A DNA stretch of 64,000 nt from Sphingomonas glacialis (GTDB lineage Bacteria; Pseudomonadota; Alphaproteobacteria; Sphingomonadales; Sphingomonadaceae): NCBI RefSeq assembly GCF_006439055.1, contig NZ_RCZC01000001.1, positions 434,001-498,000 of the forward strand. Direction: 5' to 3'. The notes under the pieces are model-generated. The model did no database searches and was not told the DNA's origin. It was given only the letters and a program-made list of their open reading frames with translations. Made by a program: the position numbers and the translations under genes. This document shows positions 53,170 to 61,739 of this stretch, piece after piece (position 1 is the stretch's first letter; every line of letters starts with the position of its first letter).

Positions 53170-54777
53170 ATGGCAAGCATTGCAGCGAGCGGAGCGCGAC
53201 GCGCGGCTGCCCCGCCGAACCCCGCGTCGATGCCGCTGTCGCGCAAATATCTGATCTTCGCGGTGCTGGCGTTCGGCCAGTTCATGGCGCTGATCGACAT
53301 CCAGATCGTCGCCGCCTCGCTCAACGACATTCAGGCCGGGCTCTCGGCTGGTCCCGACGAGATCAGCTGGGTGCAGACCGCCTATCTGATGGCCGAGCTC
53401 GTGATGATCCCCTTCTCCGCCTTCCTCGCACAGGCGATGTCGACCAAATGGCTGTTCGCGACCTCGGCGGCGCTGTTCACCGCGACCAGCATCGCCTGCG
53501 GCCTTGCCTGGAACATAGAATCGATGATCGCCTTCCGCGCGATCCAGGGGTTCGTCGGCGGCGCGATGGTGCCGACGGTGTTCGCGGTCGGCTTCACGAT
53601 CTTCGAGGGCAAGCAGCGCGCGCTGATTCCGGCGATCCTCGGCATGGTCTCGGTGCTCGCGCCGACGCTCGGGCCGACCGTTGGCGGGATCATCACCGAG
53701 ACGATCGACTGGCGCTGGATCTTCTTCATCAACATCGCCCCCGGCATCGCGGTGACCGCGCTCGCGATCTGGCTGGTCGATATCGATCGTGCCGATACGC
53801 GGATGTTCGGCAAGATCGACTGGTCGCATCTCGTCGCGATGGCGGTCGCGCTGGCGGGGCTCGAATATGTCCTCGAAGAAGGGCCGCGGCACGATTGGTT
53901 CGGCGATCCGCAGATCGTGATGGTCGCCTGGATCGCGCTCGTCGCCTTCGGCCTGTTCCTCGAACGCTCCTTCTATTCGAAGAACCCGATCGTCCGGCTC
54001 TCGCCCTTCCGCCGCCCGACCTTCGTCTTCGCCTGCGTGTTCAACCTGGTGATCGGCTTCGGCATCTACAGCTCGACCTATCTGCTCCCGGTGTTCCTCG
54101 GCCGCGTGCGCGACTTCAACAGCCTGCAGATCGGCACCACCGTCTTCGTCGTCGGCGGCGGTCAGCTGATCGGCACCTTGATCGCGGCGAGCGCGAGCCA
54201 GCGCGTCGATCGGCGGATCACGATCGCGATCGGCCTGCTCGGCTTCGCCGGCAGCCTGTGGATGACCTCGCACATTAGCGCGGAATGGGGCTTTGGCGAG
54301 CTGCTCCTGCCGCAATTCGTCCGCGGTCTGTTCGTCATGCTGTGCATCGTGTCGAGCGTGAACATGGCGCTGACCGGGTTCATGGGACCCGAATTGCGCT
54401 CGGCCTCGGGGCTGTTCAACCTAATGCGCAATCTCGGCGGCGCGATCGGCATCGCCACCGTCAACACCTGGCTGCAGGACAATAGCCGGATCCAGGCGTC
54501 GCGCTTCGGCGAGGCGCTGGGCGCGAGCGGCAGGAGTGCGCAGGACGGCATCGCCGACCTGGCACGCCGCTTCGCCGCGATCACGCCCGACCCCGACCAT
54601 GCGCTGCTGATGGCGCAGGCCGCGATCGGCCGCGTCGTCGGTCGCCAGGCGCTCACCGTCGCGTTCGACGACGTCTTCCGCCTGATGGCGCTGATGTTCC
54701 TTGCGGCACTGGTGATGGTTCCCTTTTGCGGCGCACCGCCCCCCGGCGCCGCCCCCCCGCCCCCCGACGCTCATTGA
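53170..54777 (+). CDS. emrB: DHA2-type MFS multidrug pump (EmrB-like)
   Basis: A 535-residue, 14-TM DHA2-family drug:H+ antiporter: FMALIDIQIVAASLNDI (motif with Asp in TM1), the TM2-3 region MAELVMIPFSAFLAQAMSTKWLF, RAIQGFVGGAMVPTVF, and SVLAPTLGPTVGGIITE (motif C). It is followed after 10 bp by an OprM-type outer-membrane factor, then a TetR regulator. With the EmrA-like protein it forms a tripartite pump for hydrophobic compounds. The 23-bp motif at 53131 sits just upstream. Confidence 0.9.
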   Translation: MASIAASGARRAAAPPNPASMPLSRKYLIFAVLAFGQFMALIDIQIVAASLNDIQAGLSAGPDEISWVQTAYLMAELVMIPFSAFLAQAMSTKWLFATSAALFTATSIACGLAWNIESMIAFRAIQGFVGGAMVPTVFAVGFTIFEGKQRALIPAILGMVSVLAPTLGPTVGGIITETIDWRWIFFINIAPGIAVTALAIWLVDIDRADTRMFGKIDWSHLVAMAVALAGLEYVLEEGPRHDWFGDPQIVMVAWIALVAFGLFLERSFYSKNPIVRLSPFRRPTFVFACVFNLVIGFGIYSSTYLLPVFLGRVRDFNSLQIGTTVFVVGGGQLIGTLIAASASQRVDRRITIAIGLLGFAGSLWMTSHISAEWGFGELLLPQFVRGLFVMLCIVSSVNMALTGFMGPELRSASGLFNLMRNLGGAIGIATVNTWLQDNSRIQASRFGEALGASGRSAQDGIADLARRFAAITPDPDHALLMAQAAIGRVVGRQALTVAFDDVFRLMALMFLAALVMVPFCGAPPPGAAPPPPDAH

Positions 54778-54787
54778 GGATCGAACG

Positions 54788-56221
54788 ATGCGCCTGCACT
54801 TCCTGCTGCTCGGAGCGACGGTGCTGACCGGCTGCGCGGTCGGCCCGACCTTCCATCCGCCCGTCGCCGCGCTCACCCCGAGCTTCCTCGGCGCCGCGGC
54901 GATCGACACGCAAGCCCAGCCCGCCGATTGGTGGCGCGGCTTCAACGATCCGCTGCTCGCGACGCTGATCGCCAGGGCGGTCGCCAGCAACACCGACATC
55001 GCCCAGGCACGCGCGCGGCTCGCGCAATCGCGCGCCGCGGCGCAGGGCGCGGGCGCCGCCTTGCTCCCGACGCTCGATGCCACCGGCGACGTGACCACGC
55101 TCAGCCAATCGCTCGAGACGCCGATCGGCGCGGTCAGCACCGGCTTGGGCCTGCCGCGCGGCTATACCCAATATGCCGTCGGTACGCAGGCCTCGTGGGA
55201 AATCGACCTGTTCGGGGGCCTGCGCCGCGGCCGCGAGGCGGCGCGGGCCGATCTCGCCGCCAGCGCCGCCAGCACCGGCGCGGTCGAAACCGCGATCTCG
55301 GCCGAGACCGCCGACGCCTATCTGACGCTGCGCACGCTGCAGGCGCGGCTCGACGTCGCGATCGGGCAGGAGCGCAACGAAGCACTGCTCACCGATTTCG
55401 TACGCCAACGCGTCGCGCAGGGCGTTTCGGCCGACCGCGAGCTCAATCGCTCGGCCGCCGCCCTCGAAGGCGTCCGCGCGTCGATGGCGCCGCTGCGAGC
55501 GGGCATTGCGGCGCAGCTCAACCGGCTCGACGTGCTCGTCGGGGAGCAGCCGGGCAGCAACCGCGCGCTGCTCGGCCCCGCCGCCGCGATTCCGCTCGCC
55601 CCCGCCCCGGCGGGGAGCGCGGCGCCGACCGAGCTGCTGCGCCGCCGGCCCGACGTGATCGCCGCGGAACGCCGTTTGGCGGCGGCCAATGCGCGGATCG
55701 GGGTGGCGGTCGCCGATTATTATCCGCACGTCTCGTTGACCGGGCTGTTCGGCGTGGCGAGCCTTGGCACCAGTTCGCTCTTTACCGGCAACGCGGTGCA
55801 GGCGTCGGGCGGCGCCGGCGTGCGCTGGCGGCTGTTCGACTTCGGCCGCGTCGATGCCGAGGTCGCGCAGGCGCGCGGGCGCGAGGCCGAGGCGCTCGCC
55901 GCCTGGCGCGGCGCGGTCCTGTCGGCTGCCGAGGATGTCGAGACCGCGCTGGCGCGCCTCGCCGAGGCGAAGCTCGAACGCGAATCGCTCGTCCGTCAGG
56001 TCGCGGCGCTGACCACGGCGCGCGCGCAGGCGCAGGACGCCTATCGCGTCGGCGTCGTCGCATTGATCGACGTTACCGATGCAGATCGCGATCTGCTAAG
56101 CGCCTCGGATCGGCTGGCGGCCGTGCGCGGCGAGGAATCGCGCGCAGCGGTCGCGGCCTATCGTGCGTTGGGCGGGGGATGGCGTTACGACGCGCGGACA
56201 CGCGACGTGGCGAGCCGCTGA
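54788..56221 (+). CDS. RND/EmrAB-type outer-membrane efflux lipoprotein (NodT/OprM family)
   Basis: A 477-residue outer-membrane channel with a lipobox LTGC (Cys17) and two TolC/OEP repeats (~60-250 and 260-470): DPLLATLIARAVASNTDIAQARARLAQSRA and RRRPDVIAAERRLAAANARIGVAVADYYPHVSLTG. It is probably coupled to the EmrB gene (10-bp gap) and would complete the efflux system across the outer membrane. Confidence 0.9.
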   Translation: MRLHFLLLGATVLTGCAVGPTFHPPVAALTPSFLGAAAIDTQAQPADWWRGFNDPLLATLIARAVASNTDIAQARARLAQSRAAAQGAGAALLPTLDATGDVTTLSQSLETPIGAVSTGLGLPRGYTQYAVGTQASWEIDLFGGLRRGREAARADLAASAASTGAVETAISAETADAYLTLRTLQARLDVAIGQERNEALLTDFVRQRVAQGVSADRELNRSAAALEGVRASMAPLRAGIAAQLNRLDVLVGEQPGSNRALLGPAAAIPLAPAPAGSAAPTELLRRRPDVIAAERRLAAANARIGVAVADYYPHVSLTGLFGVASLGTSSLFTGNAVQASGGAGVRWRLFDFGRVDAEVAQARGREAEALAAWRGAVLSAAEDVETALARLAEAKLERESLVRQVAALTTARAQAQDAYRVGVVALIDVTDADRDLLSASDRLAAVRGEESRAAVAAYRALGGGWRYDARTRDVASR

Positions 56222-56237
56222 CGTCTGGAGAAGTACG

Positions 56238-56822
56238 ATGCGCTACGACAGCGAACACAAGGCCAAGACCCGCGAGCGGGTGCTCAAGGAAGCCTCGGCC
56301 GCGATCCGGCTCGAGGGGCCCGATCGCGTCGGTGTCGCGGCGATCATGTCGCGCGCTGGGCTGACGCATGGCGGCTTCTATGCGCATTTCAAATCGAAGG
56401 ACGATCTGGTCGCGCAGGCGATCGGCCATATGTTCGAGGATCGCTATGCCGCCTTCTTCGCGCATCTAGACACGTCCGATCCCGCCGCCGCGGTCACCGC
56501 CTTCGTGACCGGCTATCTGTCGATGCGCCACCGCGATGCGATCGATCGCGGCTGTCCGATCCCCGTGCTCGCGGGCGAAGTCCCGCGCATGTCACCCGAT
56601 GCGCGCGCGATCTTCGTCACCGCGGTGCGCAAGCTGACCGAGGCCGTCACGCAATTGCTCGAAAACCTCGACATTCCCGATGCCAACCATCGCGCTTCGT
56701 CGATCCTGTCCGAGATGGTCGGGGCGCTGGCGCTGTCGCGGATGCATTCCGACACGGCCGAAGCGCAGGCGCTGCTCGACCATTCGCGCCGCTCGATCCT
56801 GCGCGCGCTCGGGCTCGACTGA
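56238..56822 (+). CDS. TetR-family regulator of the efflux locus
   Basis: This 194-residue TetR protein starts at ATG 56238 (GGAGAAG upstream). Its HTH is RERVLKEASAAIRLEGPDRVGVAAIMSRAGLTHGGFYAHFKSKDDLVAQA, and the C-terminal ligand domain contains CPIPVLAGEVPRMSPDARAIF. It is transcribed in the same direction as, and 16 bp behind, the outer-membrane factor. It may repress the pump in addition to the MarR protein; which of them binds the shared 23-bp motif is undetermined. Confidence 0.87.
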   Translation: MRYDSEHKAKTRERVLKEASAAIRLEGPDRVGVAAIMSRAGLTHGGFYAHFKSKDDLVAQAIGHMFEDRYAAFFAHLDTSDPAAAVTAFVTGYLSMRHRDAIDRGCPIPVLAGEVPRMSPDARAIFVTAVRKLTEAVTQLLENLDIPDANHRASSILSEMVGALALSRMHSDTAEAQALLDHSRRSILRALGLD

Positions 56823-56842
56823 CGCACGATCGCCAGCGGCGG

Positions 56843-58135
56843 TCACTCCATCGTCTTTAGCAGATCGTCGATCCGACAGCTCGCAAAGCTGGTCGAATGG
56901 TCGGCGATGCCGAACGGCAGCAACAGCGTGCGATCATGGACGATCGCGCCACAGCTATAGACGACGTTGGGGACATAGCCGCTGCGCTCGTTGGGCCCCG
57001 GCCGCAGGATCGGCTCGGGCGTCCGCGCGAGCACCTTGCTCGGATCGGCCTTGTCGAGCAGGCACGCGCCCATCGCATAATTGCGCATCATCCCGACGCC
57101 GTGGGTGAGCAGCAGCCAGCCCTCGTCGAGCTCGATCGGCGACCCGCAATTGCCCATCTGGATATATTCCCACGGGTAGCGCGGGCCGATCAGCTTGACC
57201 CCGCCATCCCAGTTGGTGATCGTATCCGACGCGATCAGCCACAGATTTTCATTGTCCTGCCGCCCGATCATCGCGAAGCGCCCGTCGATCCGCCGCGGGA
57301 ACAGCGCCATGCCCTTGCTCCCCGGCACCGATCCGGTCAGCGGCGTCATCTCGAAGGTGTTGATGCCCGTGCCGCGGAACAGCTCGCAGCGCGCGTCGCG
57401 CCCGTCGAACGCGGTATAGGTGCCGAGGAAGCTGACCGATCCGTCCTCTTCGGTGAAGCGCACCATCCGCAGATCCTCGATCCCCTGACGCTGGCTCGCG
57501 GTCACCGGGAACAGCACGCTCTCGGACGGCGCCTCGCTGCCTTCGCAGATCACCCGCGTCGTCCCCGCCGCGCCGCTCGCATCGGGCCCCTCGATCCGGG
57601 GCGAGGTGACCCAGCCGCTCGGCTCGTCGACGTGAAAGCCGTCGCGCGCGCTCCAGCTGCCGGTGCGGAAGGTGACCGAGGAGACGTGCCCCTCACCGAT
57701 CCCGCGCAGCGACAGGATGAAATTGAGCCCATCGTCGGGCGCGCCATCCTGGTTCATCCGCAGCACGATGCTCGGGTTGAACAAGGCCGCCGCCTCGAAC
57801 GAATATTCCGCACCGAGATAGGCACCGATCAGCAATTGCTGGTCGTCGTCGGCGCTGATCGGCGCGGCCAGATCCGCGCGCACCGCCTCGAACCGACGCC
57901 GCAGCAGCGTCTCGACATTGCGATGCCGTTCGGACAGCGACGCCACGATACGCGCGCGATCGGCGCGGCGCGTCGCCGTGTCGAGCGACAGCACGCGGTC
58001 GACGACGGTCTGCAGCCGCGGGCGCGCCGCATCGCGAAAGGGTTCGGGATAGTCGACGTTGAACGGCTTGATCACGGTGCGCGACGGGTCAGGCCGCAGC
58101 TGCAGGTCGGAATAGGTGAAGAGGGCGTCGCTCAT
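56843..58135 (-). CDS. GH130-family mannoside phosphorylase
   Basis: A 430-residue beta-propeller protein of the GH130 type: N-terminal NVDYPEPFRDAARPRLQ, NPSIVLRMNQDG, RMVRFTEEDGSVSFLGTYTAFDG, LFPRRIDGRFAMIGRQDNENLW, and ILRPGPNERSGYVPNVVYSCGAI. Members phosphorolyse beta-mannosides. The ATG at 58135 has GGAG ~10 nt upstream. No signal peptide, so cytoplasmic action is expected. Its exact substrate (beta-1,2- or beta-1,4-mannosides) cannot be read from sequence. Confidence 0.85.
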   Translation of the reverse strand: MSDALFTYSDLQLRPDPSRTVIKPFNVDYPEPFRDAARPRLQTVVDRVLSLDTATRRADRARIVASLSERHRNVETLLRRRFEAVRADLAAPISADDDQQLLIGAYLGAEYSFEAAALFNPSIVLRMNQDGAPDDGLNFILSLRGIGEGHVSSVTFRTGSWSARDGFHVDEPSGWVTSPRIEGPDASGAAGTTRVICEGSEAPSESVLFPVTASQRQGIEDLRMVRFTEEDGSVSFLGTYTAFDGRDARCELFRGTGINTFEMTPLTGSVPGSKGMALFPRRIDGRFAMIGRQDNENLWLIASDTITNWDGGVKLIGPRYPWEYIQMGNCGSPIELDEGWLLLTHGVGMMRNYAMGACLLDKADPSKVLARTPEPILRPGPNERSGYVPNVVYSCGAIVHDRTLLLPFGIADHSTSFASCRIDDLLKTME

Positions 58136-58510
58136 GGAAGATGGCTCCGATAGCGGAAGGACGTGCGCGATAGGGGAACGGATGTCCGATCGAGCGGCTC
58201 CAACGCCCATCCGATGGTAAGGCTGCGTTTCGCTAGTCACTGACGGACGGCGTGCATCGTCCGCACATTCCGCCCCGTCTTCATGGTCCTATCGCGAACC
58301 GCGGGCGCGCTCGCAGGTTCCGCGGCATGCGCTCGGGCCCCTTCCGGGCGCGACGCAATGCGCGAGCTCGCCGATCGGCGTGGCCTATGCCGGGGAGAGC
58401 CAAACATCAAAAGCGTTCCGCTCGTCCCTATTTGGCCGCGCCATCACGGCCGCTGGCAGGTCCCCTCGGACATCGCGATCCGCGCCGGGCATCGACCCGC
58501 CTGCCGCGCG
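58136..58510. other. Intergenic region with promoter and possible GH3 relic
   Basis: 375 bp between the GH130 start and the SMP-30 gene's stop. No complete gene. It presumably contains the GH130 promoter and a short relic at 58385-58414. Confidence 0.5.
58385..58414 (-). pseudogene. Possible GH3 C-terminal relic (very short)
   Basis: The minus strand encodes AFDVWLSPA then a stop, resembling the C-terminal GAFDVWVAP motif of the GH3 enzymes in this window. Only nine residues match, so this is weak evidence of a deleted glycoside hydrolase. Confidence 0.25.
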
Positions 58511-59506
58511 TCACCCCGCGATGCGCAGCGGCATACGCAGCACGCGGTCGGACGCGGTCAGGAACAGCGTCTTGCCGCCCTCGCCGAACGCGCAATTGGC
58601 GATCGGCCCGCCATTCGCGATCAGTCCGAGCGGTTCGGCCTCGGGCGTCAGGATCATCATCCCGCCGGGTGCCGAGCAGAACATCGTGCCATCACGCGCG
58701 ATCTTCATCCCATCGGGGAGGCCCGGCGCGCCACCGACCTGGAGCGGTTTGGCATCGAGCCAGATCCGCGAGCCCGTCGGCAGTCCGCCCGCGTCGAGAT
58801 CATAGACGCGGATCACCGGCGCCGCTTCGTCCGACACCGAGACATAGAGCCGACGCTCGTCGGGCGACAGCGCGATCCCGTTGGGCCGCGTCAGCGTCCC
58901 GTCGAGCAACACCGCCTCGCCGCCGGGCATCCAGCGATAGACGCCGTTATGCGGCAATTCCTTGAGCGACGACGTGTCGCCATCGGCCAGCCCATAAGGC
59001 GGATCGGTGAAATAGAGCGCGCCGCTACGCGCGACGTGCAGATCGTTGGGGCTGTTGAAGCGCTTGCCCTGATAGCGATCGACCAGCACGCGACGCTGCT
59101 TCGTCTTCAGATCGAAGCGATCCACGCTGCGCCCGCCGCTATTGGCGATCAGCAGCGCGCCGTCATGCCCCAGCGCCAGCCCGTTCGACCCCGCCTCGCG
59201 CACCAATTTGGGATCGGTGCCCCCCGCGCCCGAGGGCGACAGAAACGCCGTCGCCCCCCCAGCGCGCGTCCAGCGCCGCATCAGATTGGCGGGCGGATCC
59301 GAGAATAGCAGTCCCGTCCCCGGCACCCATACCGGCCCTTCGGCCCAGCGGATCCCGGTCGCGATCGTCTCGATCACCGCATCCGGCGCGATGATCCGGT
59401 CGAGCTTGGGCGACAGCCGACGGATCACGGGCGCGGTCGCCACCGCCGCAGCGGGCATCGCGACACACGCCGCGCCGAGCGCCAGCAGCTGACGGCGGTC
59501 GATCAT
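58511..59506 (-). CDS. SMP-30/gluconolactonase-family hydrolase
   Basis: A 331-residue protein with a signal (RRQLLALGAACVAMPAAAVA) and a six-bladed propeller: IRWAEGPVWVPGTGLLFSDP with metal-binding Glu, NGLALGHDGALLIAN, SPNDLHVARSGALYFTDPPYG, and TRPNGIALSPDERRLYV. Family members are lactonases, typically gluconolactonase. The start overlaps the cupin stop by ATGA. In an operon with a Gfo/Idh/MocA-type oxidoreductase, it would hydrolyse the lactone product of sugar oxidation in the periplasm. Confidence 0.87.
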   Translation of the reverse strand: MIDRRQLLALGAACVAMPAAAVATAPVIRRLSPKLDRIIAPDAVIETIATGIRWAEGPVWVPGTGLLFSDPPANLMRRWTRAGGATAFLSPSGAGGTDPKLVREAGSNGLALGHDGALLIANSGGRSVDRFDLKTKQRRVLVDRYQGKRFNSPNDLHVARSGALYFTDPPYGLADGDTSSLKELPHNGVYRWMPGGEAVLLDGTLTRPNGIALSPDERRLYVSVSDEAAPVIRVYDLDAGGLPTGSRIWLDAKPLQVGGAPGLPDGMKIARDGTMFCSAPGGMMILTPEAEPLGLIANGGPIANCAFGEGGKTLFLTASDRVLRMPLRIAG

Positions 59507-59976
59507 TTCCGCGGCAGCTTCATGCCGAGCAGAACCAGCTTGCCACCGGTGATTCCGAAATAATGCGGCGTTCCCGCCGGGATCAGCATCACGTCGCCAA
59601 CGCCAAGCGGCCGCGTCGTGCCGCCCTCGATCCGGCTGCCCTCGACCAGATCGGCCCGCGTGGTGTGCGGATCGACCATCCGCCCGCCCGAAATGAGCGT
59701 GCCAGCGCCCGCGATCACGATCGCATATTCGGCATCGTCGGGATGCACCGCGGGCTTGCCCGGCCCCTTCCAATATTCGAGCGCAGCGACGGTCGCCCCA
59801 TCGCGCACCAACGGCGCATAAGCGAAGCCCTGCCCCGGCTTCATCCCCGCCGCCATCTTCGCAACCGCCGTCTTGACGTCGGCAGCCGAGGCGAACCCGG
59901 TCGGATCAGCGGCAGGCGCCTGCGCGGCAACCGGCGCGGCCACGGCCAGCGCGGCGATCAGCAACAGCGGCTTCAT
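59503..59976 (-). CDS. Periplasmic cupin-domain protein
   Basis: A 157-residue protein with a Sec signal (ending about AQA, residue 20) and a single cupin fold: ALEYWKGPGKPAVHPDDAEYAIVIAGAGTLISGG, then VGDVMLIPAGTPHYFGIT, which hold the His/Glu metal-binding pattern. It lies between the oxidoreductase (4-nt overlap) and gluconolactonase (ATGA overlap). It may be a sugar isomerase or regulator-type cupin; the function is unknown. Confidence 0.78.
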   Translation of the reverse strand: MKPLLLIAALAVAAPVAAQAPAADPTGFASAADVKTAVAKMAAGMKPGQGFAYAPLVRDGATVAALEYWKGPGKPAVHPDDAEYAIVIAGAGTLISGGRMVDPHTTRADLVEGSRIEGGTTRPLGVGDVMLIPAGTPHYFGITGGKLVLLGMKLPRK

Positions 59977-61103
59977 GCGCGACCGTCCAGCCGGATCGTG
60001 CGACCCTCGCGCGCCGAGCGGTAGATCGCCTCGACGATGCGCATGTCGCGCAACCCCTCCTCGCCACCGACGATCGGCTCGCGCCCGGCCACGATGCAGT
60101 CGGCGAGATGATCGAGCTGCCCCGCGAACTGCGTCACGCCGGGCCCCGGCGGCGGGGTAAGCTCGCGCTCGCGTCCATCCTTGCCGGTCCAGATATGGTT
60201 GCCGCTATAGCGCGTCGCGGGTTCGAGCTCGATCCGCCCCTTGTCGCCCATCAGCAGGATATGGTTCTGATTGGCGCTGTACATCGACTGGCACCCCGCG
60301 ATCGCGCCCGAGGGAAATTCGAGATTCCATTCGATCATGTCCTCGACCTCGCGGAAACGCGGGTCGTTGCGGTCGGTCGATTCGCGCGCGGTCACCGCGA
60401 TCGGCTCCTCGCCCGTCATGTAGCGCGCCGCCTGGAGCGAATAGACCCCCATGTCCATCAGCGACCCGCCGCCCGACAGCGCGCGCTTCAACCGCCATTT
60501 CGACGGATCGCCCTGAGTGAAGCCATGCTCGGTCCGGACGTAACGGATCTTGCCCGCCGCCCCGCTGCGCGCGAGCCGCATCGCCTCGAGGTTGAACGGC
60601 TCGAAATGACAGCGATAGCCGATCATCAGCTTGCGATCGGCCTTGCGGCACGCCGCGATCATTGCCTCGCATTCGGCGACCGAGATCGCCATCGGCTTTT
60701 CGCACATCACATGCTTGCCCGCCTTGGCGGCGCGGATCGTATACTCGGCATGCATCGAGTTGGGCAGGCAGACATAGACGATGTCGATCTCGGGATTGTT
60801 CCGGATCTCGTCGAAGCGCGCATAGGAATAGACCGCGTTCGCGCCGAGCCCATGCTCGGCGGCGACGCGCTTGCCCTTGGCGGCGTCGCCGGTCACCACC
60901 GCGACCAGCTTGCTATGCTGGCAATGCGCGAATTCGGGGATGATCACGCCGAGGCCGTAGCTGCCGAGCCCGACGATCGCATAGCCGAGCTTGCGCCCAC
61001 CCGCCGGGAGCGGCGTCTGCGCGCCGGCCGGCGTCGCGATCATCTGCGGAGCGACCGCGGCAGCAGCCGCGGACAGGAGGAAATCGCGGCGTCCAAAATC
61101 CAT
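59973..61103 (-). CDS. Tat-exported Gfo/Idh/MocA oxidoreductase (glucose-fructose oxidoreductase-like)
   Basis: This 376-residue protein has a twin-arginine leader (GRRDFLLSAAAAAVAPQM), an N-terminal Rossmann fold (YAIVGLGSYGLGVIIPEF) and the EKPMAIS motif whose Lys is catalytic in this family. The C-terminal half is the alpha/beta domain (MDMGVYSLQAARYMTGEEP). Glucose-fructose oxidoreductase of Zymomonas is a periplasmic member with tightly bound NADP. This one is shorter but shares the Tat export and is in an operon with a gluconolactonase, the enzyme that acts on its lactone product. Substrate is inferred. Confidence 0.85.
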   Translation of the reverse strand: MDFGRRDFLLSAAAAAVAPQMIATPAGAQTPLPAGGRKLGYAIVGLGSYGLGVIIPEFAHCQHSKLVAVVTGDAAKGKRVAAEHGLGANAVYSYARFDEIRNNPEIDIVYVCLPNSMHAEYTIRAAKAGKHVMCEKPMAISVAECEAMIAACRKADRKLMIGYRCHFEPFNLEAMRLARSGAAGKIRYVRTEHGFTQGDPSKWRLKRALSGGGSLMDMGVYSLQAARYMTGEEPIAVTARESTDRNDPRFREVEDMIEWNLEFPSGAIAGCQSMYSANQNHILLMGDKGRIELEPATRYSGNHIWTGKDGRERELTPPPGPGVTQFAGQLDHLADCIVAGREPIVGGEEGLRDMRIVEAIYRSAREGRTIRLDGRA

Positions 61104-61183
61104 GCGTCGTTCCTTGTGCGGGCGCTCGCGGTTCAGGGAAGACGCGCCTGATGGGGAGGAAATGCCGGTTTACCCGCCTGCGC

Positions 61184-61453
61184 TCAATGCGCCAGCGCGC
61201 TGTTGCCCCAGCCGAGCGCCTGCGCGGTGACCGCCAGTTGCGTGCGGTTATGGACCTTCAGCTTGCGCATCAACGCGGTCATGTGCGCCTTGACGGTCGC
61301 TTCGGCGATGCCGAGGTCATAGGCGATCTGTTTGTTGAGTTGCCCGCAAAAGACGCCGTCGAGCACTTTGCGCTGCGTCGGCGTGAGCCGTGCGAACGGC
61401 GTCGGCGGGTCGGTTGCGAGCCTGGTGTCGGCCGCTGTGGCGTGCTGCGTCAT
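61184..61453 (-). CDS. Orphan LuxR-type HTH protein
   Basis: An 89-residue protein consisting of a LuxR/GerE HTH: LTPTQRKVLDGVFCGQLNKQIAYDLGIAEATVKAHMTALMRKLKVHNRTQLAV. The N-terminal receiver or sensor domain of usual LuxR regulators is missing; only ~30 residues precede the HTH. ATG 61453 follows GAGAGGG. No adjacent kinase. It could be a truncated response regulator or a stand-alone DNA-binding protein. Confidence 0.82.
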   Translation of the reverse strand: MTQHATAADTRLATDPPTPFARLTPTQRKVLDGVFCGQLNKQIAYDLGIAEATVKAHMTALMRKLKVHNRTQLAVTAQALGWGNSALAH

Positions 61454-61739
61454 CGTGATCCCTCTCCCCATCATGGCGTGACGTGGCACGCGCTGTTCGA
61501 TCGTCGGCTTGGGCCGATCGCAGGGACCATATGACGAATCCCGTTAGTCAGACTTTACGCAAATTGGTTGGACAGATTCAAGCCTATTTGCGACACAAAA
61601 CGTCACATTCGGCATTTTTCTTTGGACAAGACGAAATGCTGTCATACAGATAGCGCCGATCGCAGCCTAAGACTGCGGAGCATTGGGGGAGGCACTGGAT
61701 GGTCTATCGGCAAGCGGTAAAGTGCGGACGGCGCGTCCG

